A stretch of DNA of 5,251 bases from the NCBI GenBank assembly GCA_016841005.1, contig JAEORG010000314.1, positions 1 to 5,251 of the forward strand, given 5' to 3'. The notes beneath the pieces are model-generated. The model saw only the letters and a program-made list of their open reading frames with translations, searched no databases and was not told the DNA's origin. Of the stretch, positions 1-5,192 are shown one piece after another; positions within the stretch are counted from its first letter, which is position 1, and every line of letters starts with the position of its first letter. The DNA is from Candidatus Thorarchaeota archaeon. GTDB lineage: Archaea > Asgardarchaeota > Thorarchaeia > Thorarchaeales > Thorarchaeaceae. The position numbers and the translations under genes were made by a program.

Positions 1-654
1 AGGAATTTCTACAAGACCAGTCCATGAACCGTCTACTTCCCAAGTATCGGTCTTAATGACACCAGCAGTTGCAACGACATTGTACCCTTTTCCTGCAAAT
101 GAAGCAGGAATTGTGACTTTGATTTTGACACTCTCAAAGGAAATCGGTATCACTACTCTGAGTGCCTTTACAACAATTGGTACTTGCTCATCAACACTGA
201 TGAATGGGTCAACTTTAACTTTTGCCTCATCCATGGCTTGACGAATACGGTCGGGGGGATGGGGGTGGCCAGTCTGCGGATTCATTGCTCTTTTGGAGAT
301 ATCTCTGATTATTGCTTCAGTCTTCTCCTCTGTAAGCTGTGTTCGCTGTTCAAGAGTGAGTCTGAATTCTCCATGTTTGATGATTTCAGGTGCAATGTCA
401 AAGATTTCTGATGAACCGAATGCATCTTCAACAAGCATATCGGTTGCACGTTCACCTCTCCTTGCATCTTCGTAAATCTCATAGCTTTTCAGAATATCAG
501 CGAGTGGAACATCTTCTCCGCGTCGGTATTCAAACGCAAGATCAGGGTCTACAAATATCTCAAATCTGAGATGACCTTTCTTGATACCAACCACAACAGC
601 ATCAAGGTCTAACCATTTCTCACCAGATTTCTTTCCAGATCCTCCACCCGTCAT
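1..654 (-). CDS. sdo1: SBDS-family ribosome maturation protein, C-terminus cut by window edge
   Basis: The minus-strand frame runs 218 codons from ATG at 654 to the window edge without a stop. It is an archaeal homologue of human SBDS and yeast Sdo1, which in eukaryotes release the anti-association factor eIF6/Tif6 from the large ribosomal subunit. An N-terminal FYSH domain (about residues 16-100) includes the stretches RFEIFVDPD and HGEFRLTLEQR. A central helical domain (about 101-165) carries the family signature NPQTGHPHPPDRI at 125-137. The start of the ferredoxin-like third domain follows from about 166. Against the 250-residue human protein, roughly 20-35 residues should be missing beyond position 1. 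The start is supported by GGAG 8-9 nt upstream, embedded in the psmA stop region (GGAGTGA), and only 6 nt separate the two genes, so translation is probably coupled to psmA. In many archaea the exosome genes rrp4, rrp41 and rrp42 follow, which predicts what lies to the left. Identification is firm; the exact archaeal role in subunit maturation is inferred. Confidence 0.95.
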   Translation of the reverse strand, partial: MTGGGSGKKSGEKWLDLDAVVVGIKKGHLRFEIFVDPDLAFEYRRGEDVPLADILKSYEIYEDARRGERATDMLVEDAFGSSEIFDIAPEIIKHGEFRLTLEQRTQLTEEKTEAIIRDISKRAMNPQTGHPHPPDRIRQAMDEAKVKVDPFISVDEQVPIVVKALRVVIPISFESVKIKVTIPASFAGKGYNVVATAGVIKTDTWEVDGSWTGLVEIP

Positions 655-660
655 TTCAAA

Positions 661-1410
661 TCACTCCGAGGATTTCTTTCCTGGTTCTTCACCTAAGAGA
701 TACTGTTCAATCTCGGAATCTGATAATCTTGAGAATTTTCGTGTCTTCACAGGTATCTGTGCAATCTCAACTGTGTCTTTGTTAAGATCAGAGTCAGATA
801 CTTGCATAAGCGCATCGAGTGCAAGTTTGATAGCTCCAGGAATCTTGATGGAACGTTTGTATTGACTCTCCAAAACTTCTCCAGCCTGATTACTCCCGCG
901 CCCAATCACTGCTGCTAGGTATCCCCAATGATAGCCAACAGGATCGGTCATGTATAATCTAGGGGTGTCATCATAGTCTACTGATCCAATTAGCATTGCG
1001 ACACCATAGGGGCGACCTCCCTCACGGGGGTCAAGAGAAAGGCGTGTGACCTTGACATTGCAGATGTGTTCAGCTAGTGCTTCACCAGGAATTTCTTCAT
1101 CATAAGTTAACCAATAAGACTGAGCTTTGATTCGAGCTTCCTGAATGAGCTGCCTTGCATCAGCCATGAATCCAGATGTGGCGACTCCGATATGTTCGTC
1201 AATCTTCGAAATCTTTTCTACACTATCAGGTTCTTGAAGTGGTAGAACTCTCTTTTCTGCAAGAAGGACAATTCCATCTTTTGCTTGAATTCCAATTGAG
1301 GTTGCACCCTGCTCTACTGCCTTTTTAGCGTATTCCGCAGCAAATATCCGTCCTTCAGGACTGAATATACCGGTGCTATGGTCATACCCTGCACCTGAGA
1401 TTCCGAACAT
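661..1410 (-). CDS. psmA: 20S proteasome alpha subunit
   Basis: This encodes the outer-ring, non-catalytic subunit of the archaeal 20S proteasome, which gates substrate entry and docks the ATPase regulator PAN or Cdc48. With ATG at 1410 it has 249 residues, against 233 in Thermoplasma acidophilum. The alpha-type N-terminal signature YDHSTGIFSPEGRIFAAEYA spans residues 9-28. The gate-stabilising cluster known from T. acidophilum (Tyr8, Asp9, Pro17, Tyr26) is kept as Y9, D10, P18 and Y27. K66 in VEK matches the Lys66 that binds the HbYX tail of PAN. The RPYGV motif is at about 133-137. The residue after YD is His11 where archaeal subunits usually have Arg. The charged C-terminal tail (EEPGKKSSE) is longer than in T. 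acidophilum. A TTG in frame at 1425 would add five residues, but it overlaps a perfect Shine-Dalgarno for the ATG, so the shorter form is chosen. It is followed by SBDS and preceded by a 223-nt gap. No beta subunit is visible here. Confidence 0.96.
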   Translation of the reverse strand: MFGISGAGYDHSTGIFSPEGRIFAAEYAKKAVEQGATSIGIQAKDGIVLLAEKRVLPLQEPDSVEKISKIDEHIGVATSGFMADARQLIQEARIKAQSYWLTYDEEIPGEALAEHICNVKVTRLSLDPREGGRPYGVAMLIGSVDYDDTPRLYMTDPVGYHWGYLAAVIGRGSNQAGEVLESQYKRSIKIPGAIKLALDALMQVSDSDLNKDTVEIAQIPVKTRKFSRLSDSEIEQYLLGEEPGKKSSE

Positions 1411-1416
1411 AGTAGT

Positions 1417-1423
1417 ATCCTCC
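1417..1423 (-). promoter_or_regulatory. Shine-Dalgarno deciding the psmA start
   Basis: On the minus strand GGAGGAT is followed by ACTACT and then ATG at 1410, so 8 nt separate GGAGG from the start codon. The longer in-frame TTG at 1425 overlaps this motif and has no comparable motif of its own. The same motif at the same distance precedes the ABC ATPase start. Confidence 0.85.
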
Positions 1424-1491
1424 AAGTAATTCTCTGTACGACTTTAGGAAGTCAGAACATAACACAGTTCGCAATAACTGACAATTCCTCT

Positions 1492-1548
1492 AGCCTGGCA
1501 GTAAATCACCGTATTTTATCAGCCTATGGCTTGTCTGCCTTCTAGGCT
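1492..1548 (-). repeat. Mutually exclusive inverted repeats upstream of psmA
   Basis: Plus-strand AGCCTA (1521-1526) is perfectly inverted as TAGGCT (1543-1548). Inside it GGC (1528-1530) pairs with GCC (1537-1539) around a six-base loop. The right arm can instead pair with an upstream copy: AGCCT plus GGCAG (1492-1501) matches CTGCC (1535-1539) and AGGCT (1544-1548), giving two 5-bp helices with a 4-nt bulge. The same right-hand segment therefore has two competing partners. In RNA from the minus strand this would lie in the psmA leader if transcription starts upstream of 1548. Function is unknown and chance cannot be excluded. Confidence 0.4.
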
Positions 1549-1633
1549 CAAAGCGATTTGCTTGGCTTAAACACATAAAGCTTCTGGTAGAGCTTGAATT
1601 AAACCTCGATCGACGTCGCTTCAAATTAAGGTA

Positions 1634-2026
1634 TTATTCCTGTAATAGGTAGATATATGCGATAAAACCCAAGTCGAGAAGGAAACTCGCAGCAGCAACT
1701 CCGGACTCAAACATTAGATAGCTGATCAGTGTTGAAAGTATCAAGAGAACGATTATCTCTAGCCAACCTGACCTAATACGTGTTAGATAGTGTCTTAGAT
1801 TAATTACAGTAATACTAAGGAAGACAAACATTCCAAACATAAACAGGACTTCAAACCCTATTGGAAGAAATGGGTTGATATCTTCCAGTGCATCAACAGG
1901 ATTCTCCTCAGATAAACTCGACCAAGCCCAGAATAATAGACCGAGAATTATGAAAACACTACTCAGTATCACAGTCACAATTGTTGAACGAATGATTTCC
2001 TCACGGGCTGGTACTTCATCACTCAC
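1634..2026 (-). CDS. Small four-helix membrane protein of unknown function
   Basis: I do not recognise the family. The 130-residue product has a short charged N-terminus (MSDEVPAREE) and four likely membrane segments at about residues 12-34, 54-76, 88-107 and 109-128. An acidic loop (SEENPVDALEDINP, about 39-52) separates the first two, and a basic loop (RHYLTRIR, about 78-85) separates the second and third. By the positive-inside rule the basic loop should be cytoplasmic and the acidic loop external. The start is GTG at 2026: an in-frame TGA lies just upstream, and GGTGT ends 8 nt before the GTG, the spacing used elsewhere in this window. It lies 76 nt downstream of the metal permease on the same strand, so it could be an accessory part of the importer operon or an independent gene. 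No catalytic or metal-binding pattern is visible. The coding call is supported by the coherent hydrophobic pattern; the function is open. Confidence 0.75.
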   Translation of the reverse strand: MSDEVPAREEIIRSTIVTVILSSVFIILGLLFWAWSSLSEENPVDALEDINPFLPIGFEVLFMFGMFVFLSITVINLRHYLTRIRSGWLEIIVLLILSTLISYLMFESGVAAASFLLDLGFIAYIYLLQE

Positions 2027-2069
2027 TGTAGTTCACACCGACCTTGGCTTCGTCGACTCTTATGTTTCA

Positions 2070-2091
2070 CACTTAAAGATACCGACATCTT
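2070..2091 (-). promoter_or_regulatory. Weak hairpin and TATA-like element ahead of the membrane-protein gene
   Basis: Between the permease stop and the membrane-protein GTG, AAGAT (2076-2080) is inverted as ATCTT (2087-2091) with a 6-nt spacer. On the minus strand this merges into ATCTTTAAGTG, which resembles an archaeal TATA box and would place a start near 2050, about 25 nt before the GTG. It could be a separate promoter or a weak intercistronic hairpin. The evidence is thin. Confidence 0.2.
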
Positions 2092-2102
2092 CACGATTGT
2101 AC

Positions 2103-3044
2103 TCAGTGGTTATGTTTGTGTCCTTCTTGAGATTCAATTAACAAGTCTCGCGTTGTGGGTATAGGAAGGTCTGTAATTTCTGGGATTTCTTCAGGTCCTG
2201 TTTTCTCCCTCATCCTCTTAATTTGGATTGCTAATACATATGACAGAGCAGCAAGTATACCTGCGATTGCACTTGGTGATGCTTGAATTGTGAAGGAGGA
2301 AATCAAACCTAAGATTTCCGCAAGAAGGGCAATAACAAACACACTGATGATGACTCCACGAACAGATTTAACAATCTCATTCGATGCTGCAGCGGGAGCG
2401 ACCATAATTGCATAAACGAGGATTGCTCCAACAGCCTTTGTTGCAAAGGCAATCGCCAACGCAGATGTAATGAGCATCAGATAGTGATATCCTCGAGAGT
2501 TCAATCCATGAGCAGTCGCACCTTCCATGTCCACACTAACATAAACAAACTCTTTGTTGAATAAAATTGTAAGGAAAAGAAGGGACGCAGCTGTTGTCGC
2601 TAGTAATGTCAGATCGAGATTATCAAGCAGTAGAATATCACCAATAAGATAGCCCCAAATTTGAGGGACCTCAGTAGGAGGAATATAGTACATTAGCAAT
2701 ACTGCAATACTCATTGAGAGAGCAAAAGAAACGCCAACGGCAACTTCCATCTTTTGAGCAATTCCTTTCTCTCCAGCATATCCTGTAATGACTGCAACAA
2801 ACACGCTAAACAGGAGTGCTCCAATGATTGGGTCGAACCAAGGCACCAATCCAGTATGTTGAAGAAAGAGCCCTAATGCTGCACCACCTAAGGCGGCATG
2901 CGCAACTCCAGAGGTCATGAAAGAGAGTCCACGAAAGACGAGAAAAGTTCCACTAGATGCCGCTACGATAGCCACGAGAAAAGCCCCGAGAATTGCACGT
3001 TGTACAAATGGTGCCGAAAGAATTGCAATAATCGCATCAATCAT
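2103..3044 (-). CDS. Metal ABC transporter permease, ABC-3 (ZnuB/MntB) family
   Basis: This is the membrane channel subunit of a zinc/manganese-type ABC importer, with 313 residues from ATG at 3044. It is almost continuously hydrophobic, with about eight or nine membrane segments. Family landmarks are SGVAHAALGGAALGLFL at about 45-61, with a His-Ala pair where the family has a conserved His after Ser. Next comes VSVDMEGATAHGLNSRGY at about 169-186, matching the family's FDxExAxxxG coupling loop. KAVGAILVYAIMVAPAAAS (about 203-221) matches the conserved GxLLVxALLxxPAAxA helix, and SPSAIAGILAALSYVLAI follows near the end. The final residues GHKHNH form a short histidine tail that could bind metal. 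A longer TTG start at 3053 is disfavoured because it lies inside the Shine-Dalgarno. The start overlaps the end of the ATPase gene by 8 nt (ATGATTGA), indicating coupled translation. The metal (zinc, manganese or iron) cannot be read from the permease alone. Confidence 0.94.
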   Translation of the reverse strand: MIDAIIAILSAPFVQRAILGAFLVAIVAASSGTFLVFRGLSFMTSGVAHAALGGAALGLFLQHTGLVPWFDPIIGALLFSVFVAVITGYAGEKGIAQKMEVAVGVSFALSMSIAVLLMYYIPPTEVPQIWGYLIGDILLLDNLDLTLLATTAASLLFLTILFNKEFVYVSVDMEGATAHGLNSRGYHYLMLITSALAIAFATKAVGAILVYAIMVAPAAASNEIVKSVRGVIISVFVIALLAEILGLISSFTIQASPSAIAGILAALSYVLAIQIKRMREKTGPEEIPEITDLPIPTTRDLLIESQEGHKHNH

Positions 3045-3840
3045 GTCGATCAACCCCTGTATCGTGGGTTACACAATATCTATGACCTGCGTATTCAACA
3101 ACTTTGGCAGATGGCCCATATACTCTAACCAGCAAATCAGGATCCATCATATCGCAAGGAGTCCCAACCCCTACGATAGTGTTCTTTAGTAGTAAGACAT
3201 CCCTAACAAATGTATGAATTGGGTTTAAGTCATGAGTGACCATTACAATGTTTATGTTGTTCTCTTTGTGATACTCGCCCAATGCTTCGACAATCAAAGA
3301 TTGACTCTCTGCATCTGTTCCTGCAAGGGGCTCATCAAGTATTAGAAGTGGTCCATCACTTGCAAGTGCTCTTGCCACCAATACTCGTTGCCTTTGTCCT
3401 CCAGATAATTCATTGAATGGACGATCCCATAGCTCGTCCATATTGACTTTCTTCAGTGCCGCCTTTGCCATTGTCTTGTCTTTTGAACTTGCGAATCTTG
3501 GAGGAGATTTCTTCAGTAACCTGCCCATCAATGCAATATCTTTCACTTTCATGGGTACAGTAAGTTCAATCCTGTCCCTCTGGGGAACATAACGAACTAG
3601 TTTGCGAATCTTGTTACTCTCAGAAACAGTATCATAGCCCATCACTCGCATACTACCTTTAACCGGAGTTAGCATACCCAATGCAGTCTTCAATAGTGTG
3701 CTCTTTCCTGATCCATTGGGTCCTACAATAGCCATGAAAGTTGGTGCTTTGACCTTGAAAGTGATATTATGTAATGCAATCTCGCCACCAGGGTAACGTA
3801 CAGCAAGATTTTCAGCATCAAATAATAATGGTTCTTGCAA
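3037..3840 (-). CDS. Metal ABC transporter ATP-binding protein (ZnuC/MntB type)
   Basis: This is the cytoplasmic ATPase that powers the adjacent permease. From TTG at 3840 it has 267 residues, a normal length for the family. All nucleotide-binding motifs are intact: Walker A GPNGSGKST at 40-48, Q-loop PQRD with Q87, signature LSGGQRQR at 145-152, Walker B LLILDEP at 165-171 with catalytic E170, the D-loop at about 174-176, and switch His203 in VTHD. Alternation of VRYVPQRDRIELTVPMKVKD around the Q-loop is typical of zinc/manganese-type ATPases. The C-terminal tail holds H253, C256, H259 and H266 (within GHRYCVTHD and DRHD), a possible metal-sensing patch; that role is inference. The start is TTG at 3840 because GGAGGAT lies 8 nt (counted from GGAGG) upstream; an in-frame TTG at 3855 overlaps that motif and has no motif of its own. 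It is the first gene of the leftward unit, divergent from the binding protein. Confidence 0.95.
   Translation of the reverse strand: MQEPLLFDAENLAVRYPGGEIALHNITFKVKAPTFMAIVGPNGSGKSTLLKTALGMLTPVKGSMRVMGYDTVSESNKIRKLVRYVPQRDRIELTVPMKVKDIALMGRLLKKSPPRFASSKDKTMAKAALKKVNMDELWDRPFNELSGGQRQRVLVARALASDGPLLILDEPLAGTDAESQSLIVEALGEYHKENNINIVMVTHDLNPIHTFVRDVLLLKNTIVGVGTPCDMMDPDLLVRVYGPSAKVVEYAGHRYCVTHDTGVDRHD
3049..3057 (-). promoter_or_regulatory. Shine-Dalgarno deciding the permease start
   Basis: GGGGTTGAT on the minus strand matches GGAGGTGAT at seven of nine positions and lies inside the last codons of the ATPase gene. Eight nt separate GGGGT from ATG at 3044. The in-frame TTG at 3053 falls within this motif, so ATG is the better start. 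Confidence 0.7.
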
Positions 3841-3846
3841 AGGAAC

Positions 3847-3853
3847 ATCCTCC
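3847..3853 (-). promoter_or_regulatory. Shine-Dalgarno deciding the ATPase start
   Basis: GGAGGAT on the minus strand is followed by GTTCCT and then TTG at 3840. Motif and spacing are identical to those before the psmA ATG, so TTG at 3840 is favoured over TTG at 3855, whose last base lies in the motif. An ATG within the motif region is out of frame. Confidence 0.75.
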
Positions 3854-3863
3854 AAATTGTCGC

Positions 3864-3874
3864 TAATAGATAAT
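3864..3874 (+). promoter_or_regulatory. TATA-like element, possible promoter of the binding-protein gene
   Basis: TAATAGATAAT lies about 65 nt before the binding-protein ATG. With the archaeal TATA-to-start distance of about 25 nt, transcription would begin near 3893 and leave a leader long enough to hold the GGAAGTGA ribosome site. No clear BRE is visible. The stretch TTAATTATA at 3911-3919 is too close to the ATG to allow a leader that includes the ribosome site. Confidence 0.25.
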
Positions 3875-3899
3875 CCTAATGCGACGGCATTATTAGGAT
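3873..3899. promoter_or_regulatory. Candidate operator: perfect 8-bp inverted repeat between divergent importer genes
   Basis: ATCCTAAT (3873-3880) is perfectly inverted as ATTAGGAT (3892-3899) with an 11-nt spacer. A second, nested inverted repeat TAATGC (3877-3882) / GCATTA (3887-3892) surrounds GACG. The site lies midway in the 95-nt gap between the binding-protein and ATPase starts. It overlaps the transcription starts predicted from the TATA-like elements on either side, a position suited to repressing both. The CCTAA/TTAGG core recalls DtxR/MntR-family operators, but the arms are oriented oppositely to the classic DtxR box, so the regulator is not identified. Confidence 0.5.
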
Positions 3900-3910
3900 G
3901 GTGGTACTGC

Positions 3911-3919
3911 TTAATTATA
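3911..3919 (-). promoter_or_regulatory. TATA-like element, possible promoter of the ATPase-permease operon
   Basis: On the minus strand TATAATTAA reads as a good archaeal TATA box. A start about 25 nt downstream falls near 3890, inside the inverted repeat, giving a leader of about 50 nt that contains the GGAGGAT site. The arrangement fits a repressor-controlled divergent promoter pair. It is inferred from position and composition only. Confidence 0.35.
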
Positions 3920-3935
3920 CCTCGGAAGTGACAAT

Positions 3936-4985
3936 ATGAGAGCGGCCTCTCTTATGATAATCGGATTACTTCTCTTCTCAAGTGGGATATATGCATCAAT
4001 TCCAAATGTTGATGCTCAAGACGAGCCTGTACTCCATGTTGCTGCTTCTGTAGCTCCTCTCGGTGGGATTGTCAATATTATAGGACAGAGGCTTGTAGAA
4101 ACCTACATCCTTCTACCTGAGGGTGTTGAACCTCATGCCGCTCAACTTCCTCAAGTAGCAATTGATGCAGCAGCTTCAGCAGACCTGCTAGTACTAACAG
4201 GTCATTTCACATGGGAAGAAGATTTAGTGAATCAGACTTCAGCACCGTATATCAATCTACATGACTACGAAGAATTCGGATTAGAATTGTCCCCAATCCC
4301 TGGAGGTCAAACTAGTGATGAAAACCACAATCACGAAGATGGAAATTTGCATTCATATTGGCTGCTTCCGAAGAATGCAATAGCAATTGCCAACGCTACT
4401 CAAGATGCCTTTGATGCTCTTGCACCAAATTATTCAGATTTCTGGCATTCGGCTTTTACTCAATTTGTTGAGGATGTTCATGGGTTTGAGGATGTGGTGA
4501 ATCAGATTGACACTGACTATCAGTTCTCTGATCTGACTGCTGTTGTTGTATTTCCAGCAGAGGCATACATCGCAGAAGCATTTGGGATTGAAGTCAGGTC
4601 TGTTCTTCAGCAGGGGGATAATGTCTTCATATCGGGAGCTGAGTTAGTAGATGTACAAACAGCCTTAGTTAATGGAAGTATTGACATCATTATCGGTTCA
4701 GATATCGCTAGGCTTCAGGCAGGAGGTGAGTTTGCTATTCAGCTTGCTGAAGATACAGGATCGAGAGTAATCTGGTGGCGTGCAATCTTCTCTTCTGGAC
4801 TGTCAGATTACTTATCGCTTATGTCATATAATTTGGGTGTGCTTGTTGCATCATTGGATGCTACTGAAGTAAGTGGGATTGGAAACACTACCAACTACCT
4901 TTTGATTGGTGTTAGTGGTTTTCTTGCGGTGGTTGTTTTAGTTGAAACATTTCTCATAGCCCAACGTATAAGAAAAGAAGAATAG
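3936..4985 (+). CDS. Membrane-anchored substrate-binding protein of the metal importer (ZnuA/TroA family), with altered ligand set
   Basis: This is the extracellular binding component of the ABC importer encoded divergently, with 349 residues. A signal peptide occupies about 1-27 (probable cut after VDA) with no lipobox Cys. A C-terminal membrane helix (about 320-343) followed by QRIRKEE anchors the protein in the membrane. The family core is clear: VEPHAAQLPQVAIDAAASAD at 64-83 with ligand His67, WEEDL at 93-97, and HSYWLLPKNA at 139-148 with ligand His139. A short His/acid-rich loop (DENHNHED, 128-135) sits just before the second ligand, as in zinc-binding ZnuA proteins. Aligned by motif, the third ligand position (His or Glu in relatives) is Phe206 and the fourth (Asp in IFTDS of manganese-type relatives) is Ser287 in IFSSG. 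Five N-glycosylation sequons occur at N99, N153, N165, N246 and N317. GGAAGTGA ends 4 nt before the ATG. Its stop directly abuts the convergent gene at 4986. Confidence 0.9.
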   Translation: MRAASLMIIGLLLFSSGIYASIPNVDAQDEPVLHVAASVAPLGGIVNIIGQRLVETYILLPEGVEPHAAQLPQVAIDAAASADLLVLTGHFTWEEDLVNQTSAPYINLHDYEEFGLELSPIPGGQTSDENHNHEDGNLHSYWLLPKNAIAIANATQDAFDALAPNYSDFWHSAFTQFVEDVHGFEDVVNQIDTDYQFSDLTAVVVFPAEAYIAEAFGIEVRSVLQQGDNVFISGAELVDVQTALVNGSIDIIIGSDIARLQAGGEFAIQLAEDTGSRVIWWRAIFSSGLSDYLSLMSYNLGVLVASLDATEVSGIGNTTNYLLIGVSGFLAVVVLVETFLIAQRIRKEE

Positions 4986-5192
4986 CTAGACTCTAATGTC
5001 GGTACCAAGCCGCATATTGTAAACCTGAAACTCTAATTCTGTTAGCTCGTCTTGAAGTATGCGATATTTCTTGTCGAATTCTTCTTGACCAATAGACCCT
5101 GCTTTCTTCTCTCTAACCAATTCTTTGAGTGCTTTCTGACGCTCCTTAATTTTAGCTTTTAGGACCTCCCATTCTTCACGGTGTCCCGCCAT
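4986..5192 (-). CDS. Small coiled-coil protein, SHOCT-like; N-terminus uncertain
   Basis: The frame encodes 68 residues from ATG at 5192 and ends in a TAG that touches the stop of the convergent binding-protein gene with no spacer. The product is highly charged and predicted almost wholly helical, with heptad-like hydrophobic spacing from about residue 8 to 57 (WEVLKAKIKERQKALKEL, then YRILQDELTELEFQV). The centre, KAGSIGQEEFDKKYRILQDEL, is a turn followed by a helix and resembles SHOCT-type short C-terminal modules, although I cannot confirm membership. GGGG lies 7 nt before the ATG, a moderate ribosome site. However, the same frame stays open through the remaining 57 nt to the window edge, so this may instead be the C-terminal end of a larger protein. 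No link to the importer is evident beyond adjacency. Confidence 0.6.
   Translation of the reverse strand: MAGHREEWEVLKAKIKERQKALKELVREKKAGSIGQEEFDKKYRILQDELTELEFQVYNMRLGTDIRV

Larger units (their letters stand above)
1411..1633. other. Non-coding gap: psmA promoter/leader region with overlapping inverted repeats
   Basis: No convincing gene lies in these 223 nt between psmA and the membrane-protein gene. On the minus strand there are two TATA-like stretches that could serve psmA: GATAAAATA (about 1511-1519) and CTTTATGTG (about 1573-1581). They imply leaders of very roughly 80 and 140 nt, and neither is decisive. Between them lie inverted repeats that could form alternative hairpins (reported separately). 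The sequence near 1606-1618 contains two short palindromes, CGATCG and CGACGTCG. No tRNA cloverleaf or complete C/D-box pair was found. No poly-T tract marks a strong terminator for the gene ending at 1634, so read-through from the importer operon into psmA cannot be excluded. Confidence 0.5.

Noticed and set aside
56..475. Several plus-strand open frames across the left end
   Set aside because: They lie antisense to SBDS, whose minus-strand translation shows strong family signatures. The plus-strand products are low-complexity and resemble nothing known.
581..865. Plus-strand 94-codon frame over the SBDS/psmA junction
   Set aside because: It is antisense to two well-supported genes and its composition (Ser/Pro-rich, reflecting the reverse of Lys/Glu/Gly codons) marks it as a shadow frame.
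1440..1600. C/D-box guide RNA or tRNA in the gap upstream of psmA
   Set aside because: CTGA boxes occur, but the only C-box-like sequence (GTGATTT) matches poorly and spacing to a D box is wrong. No cloverleaf or T-arm consensus is present.
1606..1618. CGATCG and CGACGTCG palindromes as a replication origin or operator
   Set aside because: They are short, single-copy palindromes with no repeat array or neighbouring replication gene; likely chance.
1875..2141. Plus-strand 88-codon frame over the membrane-protein gene
   Set aside because: It is antisense to a coherent four-helix protein, has no plausible ribosome site and shows no recognisable domain.
2898..3189. Two overlapping plus-strand frames at the ATPase/permease junction
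   Set aside because: Both are antisense to conserved ABC transporter coding sequence.
3911..3919. TTAATTATA as the TATA box of the binding-protein gene on the plus strand
   Set aside because: A start 25 nt downstream would fall at or inside the ATG and exclude the good GGAAGTGA ribosome site; the same bases serve better as a minus-strand TATA box.
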